Shown one piece after another: positions 43,788-50,324 of a stretch of 50,324 nt of DNA; position 1 is the stretch's first letter; each line of letters begins with the position of its first letter. The DNA comes from Mariniphaga sp. GTDB taxonomy: Bacteria > Bacteroidota > Bacteroidia > Bacteroidales > Prolixibacteraceae. A program made the translations under genes and the position numbers. The DNA is taken from contig JAGXGA010000039.1 of the NCBI GenBank assembly GCA_024636975.1, positions 1 to 50,324 of the forward strand, written 5' to 3'. The notes below the pieces were generated by a model. The model made no database searches. It saw nothing but the letters and a program-made list of their open reading frames with translations, and had not been told where the DNA came from.

Positions 43788-44172
43788 GGTTTTTGGTTTT
43801 TGTTAAACAATAATAACGGAAGTATTTAACATTCAGTATGTGAAGGGCGAAGAGCAGAGGGCAGAGAGCAGAGGGCAGGGGGCGAAGAGCACAGAGCAGA
43901 GAGCAGAGAGGAAAGAGCACAGAGCATGGGGCACAGGGCAGAGAGCAGAGGGCAGGGACGGTGAGCCATTGTAAAGGAACCGTTCTCTTCAAAAAGAACG
44001 GTTCCTTAGATCAATCTACTTAACAGTATTTAAACTTTGATACTTTAACAAAGCATTCCGTCCGATAAACAGAGGCCTCATATAAATCATGTTTATGGGT
44101 AAGTAACATAATAATTATTTAATCATTCAGGCGACGGTGCCATTATGAACAGATTGCCGCGCCCCGCCTTGA
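43788..44172. repeat. Upstream region of the Argonaute operon
   Basis: No gene. AGAGCAGAGGGCAGAG tract (43845-43965), then hairpin GGAACCGTTCT/AGAACGGTTCC (43977-44006), identical to 31047-31076. The minus-strand promoter is expected in the AT-rich part just above 43788 or beyond the tract. From 44087 ATCATGTTTATGGGTAAGTAAC is repeated at 45844. Confidence 0.6.
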
Positions 44173-44256
44173 ACTGGTAATTGATTTCCACCGCGAACAG
44201 ACCAATAGTCTATATGAAGGGCGCAAAATCATAAAAAGAAAACTTAAACTTGCCTG
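44173..44256 (+). pseudogene. Duplicated 3' end of the HicB-like gene
   Basis: Encodes LVIDFHREQTNSLYEGRKII and KRKLKLA to the stop, identical except for one base pair change to the end of the gene at 44671-44895. It is the left end of a segmental duplication of about 390 bp. Confidence 0.9.
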
Positions 44257-44648
44257 ATAACGTCCGGCATTTAATCAAACAAATTGCTATTTTCTGTCTT
44301 TGGTTCCCTGAACAATACGGGCGGTTCCTTGAGCTGGTGACTTGAGGTCACCTGCTCAATCATCTTTCAGAGGTCACCTGCTCAATCATCTTTCAGAGGC
44401 CACCTGCTCAATTATCTTTCAGCTAGTAATTCAGCAGCTGAACTCTAGTCAGCAGCTGAAGATCCCCTAACGCCCCATCATTGCCGTCATTGCCTGCCTT
44501 CAAAAAAGCCAAACAGACAAAGCCGCACTGCCTTCAGTTTAATGCACAACAGCTCCAATAATAGGACGGTCCGTCAGCTGACGGCAATCTGCACCGATAG
44601 GCAGAGACCTTGTTCAAAGATAACTCACCTCCATAAACCCTTTTTTAG

Positions 44649-44656
44649 TACCTTTG
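44649..44656 (+). promoter_or_regulatory. Bacteroidota-type -7 box
   Basis: TACCTTTG matches TAnnTTTG exactly, 14 bp before ATG 44671. No -33 TTG at the expected distance. Confidence 0.5.
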
Positions 44657-44670
44657 AAAAAAATAAAGTT

Positions 44671-44895
44671 ATGAAGAAATTTGATTATACAGCTATAATT
44701 GAAAAAAGTGAGGACGGCTGGTATGTAGGTCAGGTGCAGGAAATTCCGGAGGCAATTGCCCAGGGTAAAACTATTGAAGAATTAAAGCAAAATCTTGTTG
44801 AGGCACTGGCACTGGTAATTGATTTCCACCGCGAACAGACCAATAGTCTATATGAAGGGCGCAAAATCATAAAAAGAAAACTTAACCTTGCCTGA
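44671..44895 (+). CDS. HicB-like antitoxin (orphan)
   Basis: 74 residues: DYTAIIEKSEDGWYVGQVQE, IPEAIAQGKTIEELKQNLVEAL, ending EGRKIIKRKLNLA. This is the type II HicB fold (partial RNase H-like), common as antitoxin to HicA. No HicA is recognisable next to it: downstream DNA is part of a duplicated segment without an open gene. An upstream in-frame start at 44542 lies within repeats and is rejected. Confidence 0.85.
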   Translation: MKKFDYTAIIEKSEDGWYVGQVQEIPEAIAQGKTIEELKQNLVEALALVIDFHREQTNSLYEGRKIIKRKLNLA

Positions 44896-45180
44896 TAACG
44901 TCCGGCATTTAATCAAACAAATTGCTATTTTCTGTCTTTGGTTCCCTGAACAATACGGGCGGTTCCTTGAGCTGGTGACTTGAGGTCACCTGCTCAATCA
45001 TCTTTCAGAGGCCACCTGCTCAATTATCTTTCAGCTAGTAATTCAGCAGCTGAACTCTAGTCAGCAGCTGAAGATCCCCTAACGCCCCATCATTGCCATC
45101 ATTGCCTGCCTTCAAAAAAGCCAAACAGACAAAGCCGCACTGCCTTCTGTTTAATGCACAACAGCACCTGTATAGGGCGG
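44812..45180. repeat. Second copy of a segmental duplication
   Basis: Covers the end of the HicB-like gene and downstream DNA and matches 44172-44560 closely. One indel removes a CATCTTTCAGAGGTCACCTGCTC unit. Both copies hold the GAGCTGGTGAC/GTCACCTGCTC palindrome and CAGCAGCTGAACTCTAGTC/CAGCAGCTGAAGATC. Confidence 0.85.
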
Positions 45181-45285
45181 GTCCGTCAGCTGACGGAAAT
45201 CTCACGAAAGACGCAACGCCCTTCCATCGAAACATCTTATTCCTTTTGCCGTAATGAATGAAAAGCTGACATAACTAAAAATCAA

Positions 45286-45585
45286 ATGGAAAGAGGTGGT
45301 TATATATACATTCTTACCAGCAATAATAACACGGTACTTTACACAGGCGTAACCAGTAACCTGGCACAACGCATCTGGCAGCATCGTACCGGTCAGTATA
45401 AAAATGCCTTCACCAGCAGGTACAATGTTACCAAACTGGTGTATTATGAAGGTTTTTTATCAATAGAAGATGCCATTGCACGGGAAAAACAAATAAAAGC
45501 TGGCTCCCGAAAAAAGAAGGTTGACTTAATTAACAGTGCGAATCCTGAATGGATTGATTTGTATGAATCGGTGGGGCACTTATAG
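45286..45585 (+). CDS. GIY-YIG nuclease-domain protein
   Basis: 99 residues with the GIY-YIG fold: GGYIYILTSNNNTVLYTGVT supplies the two motif strands (Y-I-Y and Y-T-G), followed by SNLAQRIWQH (Arg) and AIAREKQIKAGSRKKK (Glu). This is the stand-alone UPF0213-like group, predicted endonucleases of unknown role. Complete, with clear ATG. Confidence 0.88.
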   Translation: MERGGYIYILTSNNNTVLYTGVTSNLAQRIWQHRTGQYKNAFTSRYNVTKLVYYEGFLSIEDAIAREKQIKAGSRKKKVDLINSANPEWIDLYESVGHL

Positions 45586-46217
45586 ATAATCCCGAAATAA
45601 GGCTTGCTGCCATTATGAACAGATTGCCACGCCCCGCAGTATTTGAACGACCGGCATTCTAATGAATGATATGCTGGTATCTGTCCTTGTAGCCAGACGC
45701 CCCATCAGCGTCGTCATTGCGAGCCCCGCCACCCTCCAATAAAGCTATTAGGTCGGAACCAGCATTACCTTCAGTTTAATGCACAACAGTACCTGTATTG
45801 GGCGGGGCGCGGCAATCTGCACCGAAAAGCAGAGGCATCATATAAATCATATTTATGAATAAGTAACATAATAATTATTTAATCGTTTAGGCGATGGTGC
45901 CATTATGAACAGATTGCCGCACCCCGCCCATGGTATTGAAACGACCGGCTTTTTAATTACACGAATTGCTTTATTCTTCCTTTGGTACTTCGATCTAATC
46001 AGGCGGGGCTCGCAATGACGGTTCTGTTGGTTGGTATGGCAGGTAAATAATGACAGTTCAGGGGCCAGGTATAGTATTCTGGGAATAAGGGGATGCCAGC
46101 AGCAGCAACGGGCATCGCTCGTAATACGGAGGCATTCGTGTAATCCGCCTTAATTCGCGAAATTCGTATTCAATCTCTATCAATCTCCATCAATCTCCAT
46201 CAATCCCCATCAACAAA
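45586..46217. repeat. Repeat-filled region
   Basis: No gene. ATTATGAACAGATTGCC blocks (45613, 45901), CGACCGGCATTCTAATGAA, GTTTAATGCACAACAG, AATCCGC array (about 46125-46170) and ATCTCCATCA 10-bp tandem repeats (46172-46212). Confidence 0.6.
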
Positions 46218-46250
46218 GAAAGCGCCCCCCTCAGGGAACGCTTTCCGTTT
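46218..46250. terminator. Possible hairpin terminator
   Basis: GAAAGCG/CGCTTTC stem around a C-rich loop, followed on the plus strand by CCGTTTTT. Lies between repeats and the minus-strand DUF6266 gene, 240 bp past its stop. No plus-strand gene ends here, so its client is unclear. Confidence 0.35.
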
Positions 46251-46492
46251 TTACCGCATACGGGCGGTCAGCCTTTCGGAGGGATTGGCATAAACCAGCT
46301 TGGGCATAAACGGCGGACGGTTTACAATCGGATGTATGATCCTTCGGCCCGGAGCGTGCTGTAATCATGCCGCAGGCATGAGGTGGTACAACAAGGCTCC
46401 TGTCAGCCGTTTTATTTGTCCGGCACATTCAGCGCTGCCACTGATCTGCTTCCGCTGCCGTGGGCATCATTTGCCCGGATGCATTAGAATCC

Positions 46493-47155
46493 TCAGGCAA
46501 CACTTGCCACTCCGGCGTATACCGTTTCAGAAGTGTAGTCCTTCGGACGGGTGCCTGCTGTTTTGGTGTTGTCGTAAAAGGCAATGTAGCAATGTACGTC
46601 ATCGGTAGCCCAGTCGGCCGGTACATCAATCACTGCAAACAGATCCGAACGGATTGCTGCACTTGCACTGTAGATCGATGCATCTTTAACAGGGTTGTAG
46701 ATGAGCACCATTGCGGTGTCGTCACCTTTGGCTGTTCCGGAAGCCGAGTTGTCGTCCCAGGTAATTTCAACCGCACCGGGTGTATCAGCGTTAGCTAATG
46801 CATTCACTGCACGGGGAAGTGTTCCCTTACTGAACATCAGACTCGCATAATCGAGTTCCAGGTTCGGATACTCACCCGATACAGCCTGCTGCAGATTGTA
46901 CGAGGTGGCAGCATTGAATGCCGACATCTTTAGTGCAAACCCGCCGAAGCCGACACGTACCAGTGCAGTGCACGACCTGAGGAACTTAACCACCATGCTC
47001 ATTTTACCCCGGCTGGTTCGCTGGCCGGTAGTATTAGGATTGGCTACCTGACTCGGAAGCGAACGAAGGTAATCGATACCTTTCCAGCTTGCTCCCACAA
47101 CATTTCCCACTTTTCCCGACAATCCGCCGAGAATTCCTTGTTTAATAATACCCAT
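46493..47155 (-). CDS. DUF6266 family protein (second copy)
   Basis: 220 residues, homologous along its length to the product at 24326-24961: GILGGLSGKVGNVVGASWKGIDYLR, ANPNTTGQRTSRGKM, EITWDDNSASGTA and DDVHCYIAFYDN, ending SETVYAGVASVA. Family function unknown; no signal peptide. It lies upstream of the HTH_17-Argonaute operon on the same strand, as the first copy lies upstream of the HTH_17-polymerase-like genes. More GC-rich than the first copy. Confidence 0.85.
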   Translation of the reverse strand: MGIIKQGILGGLSGKVGNVVGASWKGIDYLRSLPSQVANPNTTGQRTSRGKMSMVVKFLRSCTALVRVGFGGFALKMSAFNAATSYNLQQAVSGEYPNLELDYASLMFSKGTLPRAVNALANADTPGAVEITWDDNSASGTAKGDDTAMVLIYNPVKDASIYSASAAIRSDLFAVIDVPADWATDDVHCYIAFYDNTKTAGTRPKDYTSETVYAGVASVA

Positions 47156-47630
47156 AATAAAAAAATTTAAATAAATGATTTAACCGGTTACCCGGCCCGA
47201 CCACTTTGGTCTGCTGTGGGTTATGCAAAAGCCGGACAAACGGTGTGGCACGGGAAGTTTGAATGCATTTGGTAACCTGTGTCAGTATGCCCGTATGTCA
47301 GGCACTACTGACAGCCGTCCCAGACTTCCCAAACTTCCCGCACCGGTTGCCACCTTGTCAGCCTTTCGCAGCTTCACCCGCGATTAGTTTCCCGATAACG
47401 GGACAGGCTCACCAACGGATTTCGCTGCGCCTGCTCCAGTTCCGGGTTCCGGGTTTCGGGTTTCGGGTTCCCAGTGACTAGTGAGCAGGTACCAGTTTCG
47501 GGTTTCTGGTTTCGGGTTTCAGGTTTCCAGTGACTAGTGAGCAGGTACCAGTTCCGGGTTTCTGGTTTCGGGTTTCGGGTTCCCAATGACGTGGACAATA
47601 TGATTTAATATAAAACATCATTCAGGCTAT
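47156..47630. repeat. Spacer with GGGTTTCGGGTTTC tandem repeats
   Basis: Upstream region of the DUF6266 gene, then (47435-47590) tandem units of about 60-65 bp built from GTTTCGGGTTTCTGG and CCAGTGACTAGTGAGCAGG. No gene. Confidence 0.7.
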
Positions 47631-48260
47631 TGCTTTCGCCCCTTTGGGGCTTTTCTCCACCACAATTATTATAGGTTATTGCATCATTTTGCAGGAGGGA
47701 AGGGCGAAGCCCTTTTAGCATCAGCATCGGGCAACGCCCGATGTAACAGTTGGCCACCTTTTCCCTTTCGGGGCAACGCCCAATGGCAGATTAATCATGC
47801 TGTCACCCCTACAGGGCTATCCGGAGTGCTTGTGCCACCGTTCAACGGGCGCTGCCCGTTGCTATTGCTTTCGCCCCTTTGGGGCTTTTCCCCGCAACAA
47901 TTATTATAGGTTATTGTATCATTTTGCAGGAGGGAAGGGCGAAGCCCTTTTAGCATCAGCATCGGGCAACGCCCGATGTAGCAAATGGCCACCCGGTCTT
48001 TTTCGGGGCAACGCCCCAATGGCAAATTAATCATGCTTTCGCCCTTACAGGGCTACCGGGAGGCTTCTGCCACCGTTCAACGGGCGCTGCCCGTTGCTAT
48101 TGCTTTCGCCCCTTTTGGGCTTTTTCCCACCACAATTATTTTAGGTTATTGTATCATTTTGCAGGAGAGAAGGGCGAAGCCCTTTTAGCAACAGCATCGG
48201 GCAACGCCCGATGTATCAGTTGGCCACCCGTTCCTATTCGGGGCAACGCCCCAATGGCAA
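47631..48260. repeat. 235-bp satellite, nearly three copies
   Basis: Units begin at about 47631, 47866 and 48101 with TGCTTTCGCCCCTTTGGGGC. Each holds a series of small hairpins: GCCCCTTTGGGGC, AAGGGCGAAGCCCTT, CATCGGGCAACGCCCGATG, CGGGGCAACGCCCC and ACGGGCGCTGCCCGT. Copies differ by scattered substitutions, and runs of frame across them are not maintained. Confidence 0.88.
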
Positions 48261-48845
48261 ATTAATCACACCCAATCACCCAATCACCCGTTTAGGACGG
48301 GTCATTCACCCATTCACCCATTCACCCATTCACCCATTCACCCATTCACCCATTCACCCATTCACTCATTCACCCAATCACCCATTCCCCATTGACCCAT
48401 TCACTCATTCACCCTTTCACCCATTCACCATTCACCCGTCTGAATTTTGTTTATTATAAACCTTAGTATGTTATAATTGAACCCATGGTGTGCTATTTTA
48501 TGCAAAATAAAAAAATGGAGCTAATGCATAAAAACGTGCCCGAAAAGGACCTTCAACTTTTAGTGTCGCTGTATGCCTTACTGCTGTGATAAAAAATACA
48601 AGTGGGACGGCGGACAAATTAGAGAAAAGTTGTCCCATTCTGACAAAACGTGCAGATATGGTTAAATTTTATGGGAAATTATCTAAAACAATTTCGTAAA
48701 TTACATGAAGTTTTAATTTAAATGCCTGTTTTCATTCAGCAAACGAAAACATTAAAAAACCAAATTAAAAAACCGGCTCACAAAAACCCAGCCTAAACAA
48801 GTAACACATGAAACAACAACAACAATTAACCTAAAACCCCCGGCC
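48261..48845. repeat. CACCCATT octamer microsatellite and AT-rich spacer
   Basis: About 48268-48435 is a tandem tract of CACCCATT octamers with variants. The remaining AT-rich 400 bp show no gene; they probably include the promoter of the downstream pair. Confidence 0.75.
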
Positions 48846-49029
48846 ATGATTAAAAGGCTTTTCATTTATTTTATCGACGATAACAACAATTTACGAAACA
48901 AACTCGCTTCCGGAATACCTATTTATTCAGCCAATTATGCATTGGGTAGAGAAAACACGTTTTTTCAGACTTCACTATTCAGAAACGAATGAAGCTTTGG
49001 AAGCCACAGAAAAGCTTTTTGCATTATGA
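48846..49029 (+). pseudogene. Small gene with frameshift, coupled to nucleotidyltransferase gene
   Basis: Reads MIKRLFIYFIDDNNNLRNK and SGIPIYSANYALG from ATG 48846. After a +1 shift near 48945 it continues EKTRFFRLHYSETNEALEA to TGA 49027-49029, overlapping the next ATG (ATGA). Without the shift the frame ends at 48992. The overlap and the sensible reading on both sides suggest a small gene of about 60 residues with a frameshift or sequencing error. Family not recognised. Confidence 0.45.
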
Positions 49030-50138
49030 AATACTCTGAACTTTTTAATTTTGCGGGTAAGTGCCTGGCGTTGGATGATCACCCTGAATTCAGATTTGAA
49101 ATAAGGGATAAATTAGTCTTTGCGGAAGTTAATATCGACGATCTGATCTGGATTTGCAGCAATCATCTCGTTTTACCTGCCCTATACCTTAAATTTAAAA
49201 AATATGGGTTGCTTGATGTTTTCCCGGATGAATACATTGAACAACTGCATGAAATTTACATACTAAACCGGGAGCGCAACCTGAAGATTCTGGAACAGAT
49301 GGATGAAATAAACGCCTTGCTGAACCAGGCAGACATCCCCCGGGTTTATCTGAAAGGAACGGGAAACCTGCTCGATGCTGTTTATTCGGATGTTGGCGAA
49401 CGAATGATACATGATATTGATTTCCTTGTAGCAGAGAAGGATTTTGTAAAAACTGCCGGGATTCTGATGGCGCAGGGTTATATAACCCAACTGCAAACTG
49501 ATGGATCTGATGTTCCGACCGATCATCATCACTTCCCACCACTCACCAAAACACAGGCACCTGTTGTTGTTGAGGTCCACCGCATACCGGTAGTTGCGAA
49601 ACATGCAAAGCAGTTTACTTCTGAAATGATTTTTAGCGAACGAAAATCAATACCGGGTAAACCAAATGTTTTTGTGCCTTCCGATAAGCATAAGTATATC
49701 CATAACTTTATCCACAGCCGGTTGAGTAATTCAGGCCACCGGCTCTGGAACCTGTCGTTGCGCGATTTGTACGACGGCTATCTTTTATCGAAAAAAGTAA
49801 AACCCGGTGAAATTGTAAATGCAGTGGAGGAGAAAACTAAAGCCCGGGCATTTTATTACCTCATCAACCGTACGTTTGATTTAATGGAAACCGAAACTTT
49901 TAGTGATGATGTCCAGGTAAAAAGGCACATCAAAATTTATAACTGGTGGCAGGAACACCCAAAATTTCATAATGTAAATTTTCGGATCAATGATTTGATA
50001 CATCTGATCATGGGTTTATATATAGGCACAATTATAAAATCAGTCTACAACCCATCTTATCGTCAATATGTTTGGGTACGCCTTATAAATCCAAATTGGT
50101 ATAAAAAGCATTTTTTATTTCTAAAACATAAGTTCTAG
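49026..50138 (+). CDS. Nucleotidyltransferase family protein (NTP_transf_5)
   Basis: 370 residues of the uncharacterised nucleotidyltransferase family PF14907. Helical N-terminus, then RVYLKGTGNLLDAVYSDVGERMIHDIDFLV (about 109-140), which supplies the G-x-G/L-L and D-I-D catalytic signature of the nucleotidyltransferase fold. PVVVEVHRIP is the third acidic strand. The C-terminal half is helical (LSLRDLYDGYLLSKKV). Relatives often sit near polysaccharide or peptide-modification genes; substrate unknown. ATGA overlap with the small gene upstream. Confidence 0.82.
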   Translation: MKYSELFNFAGKCLALDDHPEFRFEIRDKLVFAEVNIDDLIWICSNHLVLPALYLKFKKYGLLDVFPDEYIEQLHEIYILNRERNLKILEQMDEINALLNQADIPRVYLKGTGNLLDAVYSDVGERMIHDIDFLVAEKDFVKTAGILMAQGYITQLQTDGSDVPTDHHHFPPLTKTQAPVVVEVHRIPVVAKHAKQFTSEMIFSERKSIPGKPNVFVPSDKHKYIHNFIHSRLSNSGHRLWNLSLRDLYDGYLLSKKVKPGEIVNAVEEKTKARAFYYLINRTFDLMETETFSDDVQVKRHIKIYNWWQEHPKFHNVNFRINDLIHLIMGLYIGTIIKSVYNPSYRQYVWVRLINPNWYKKHFLFLKHKF

Positions 50139-50324
50139 GGAGGGAGAAGAGCAGAGGACAGAGTTCAGAGGGCAGAGGGCATGGGGCCTTTAGATTAGCA
50201 AGATAAAACTTATTAACAAGAGATGATATTTATGATGTTGATATAGGGGGTTTTAGGGGGAGTTAATAACTTTGTTTTTAGTTAATAACTCAAACCGGAG
50301 GGAACCTTGGTGAACTATGCATAG
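50139..50324. other. Terminal intergenic stretch
   Basis: AGAGCAGAGGACAGAG repeat after the stop, then AT-rich DNA with GTTAATAACT direct repeats (about 50262 and 50280). No gene recognised before the window ends. Confidence 0.5.

Noticed and set aside
44256-44500. A HicA partner for the HicB-like gene
   Set aside because: The DNA after both copies of the HicB end has no open frame with HicA features and is filled with palindromes.
47631-48435. Possible CRISPR array in regularly spaced repeats
   Set aside because: Units are whole 235-bp tandem copies and octamer microsatellites, with no unique spacers of even length and no cas genes.
1-50324. tRNA, rRNA, riboswitch or integrase genes
   Set aside because: No cloverleaf, rRNA or known riboswitch core was recognised, and no tyrosine or serine recombinase motifs appear in any frame, so element ends could not be fixed.

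Overview
The window looks like a chromosomal piece of a Bacteroidota genome, probably an environmental Bacteroidales/Marinilabiliales-type lineage. Signs are the TAnnTTTG -7 boxes just upstream of several small operons, the families present (DUF6266, GxxExxY, four-helix-bundle '23S IVP', DUF4325 and AlbA_2/ATP-binding regulators, non-phage WecA/WbpL-type initiating transferase), and the very large amount of dispersed palindromic repeat DNA. No rRNA, tRNA or CRISPR array was recognised.

Layout. (1) 1-3.2 kb: repeat DNA, an AlbA_2-type ATP-binding regulator, a decayed paralogue carrying a palindromic insertion, and a GxxExxY gene between inverted repeat arrays. (2) 3.2-16.7 kb: a surface-polysaccharide locus. 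It contains a nucleotide-sugar dehydrogenase, then a strongly AT-rich cassette (5.74-15.17 kb) with a CMP-nonulosonate synthetase/HAD phosphatase fusion, a SAF-less NeuB-type synthase, a Wzx flippase, a pyruvyltransferase, an EpsG/Wzy-like polymerase, a candidate GT42-like sialyltransferase, two GT2s and a GT11 fucosyltransferase. An NAD-dependent epimerase follows. Cassette edges are marked by a duplicated 3' end of the dehydrogenase and a wrecked rfbC. The likely lipid-carrier initiating transferase of the locus (WecA/WbpL family) lies 10 kb further on at 26.97 kb.

(3) 16.7-26.9 kb: material lying between those two sugar genes. It has, on the minus strand, a DUF6266 gene, a small HTH_17 protein and a divergent family-A-polymerase-like protein (plus a truncated second copy), with a UvrD-type helicase, a broken ATPase and a DUF4325 protein on the plus strand. 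(4) 28-39.7 kb: an accessory island of small overlapping gene pairs resembling toxin-antitoxin modules (two PIN pairs, an ADP-ribosyltransferase-like pair, a RelE-like pair, a broken RelE pair), decayed genes and many repeat families, ending in an AAA_14/DUF4143 ATPase.

(5) 40.6-47.2 kb: a GC-rich minus-strand unit in which a C-terminal HTH_17 protein is followed 15 bp later by a 708-residue long prokaryotic Argonaute with a probably inactive PIWI centre. A second DUF6266 gene lies upstream. Its layout (DUF6266, spacer, HTH_17 protein, nucleic-acid enzyme, all minus strand) mirrors region 3. I consider this paired architecture the best candidate for an undescribed system. (6) 47.2-50.3 kb: satellite-like repeats and a nucleotidyltransferase-fold protein (NTP_transf_5) coupled to a frameshifted small upstream gene.

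Family calls rest on motif recognition by eye; no database search was run.
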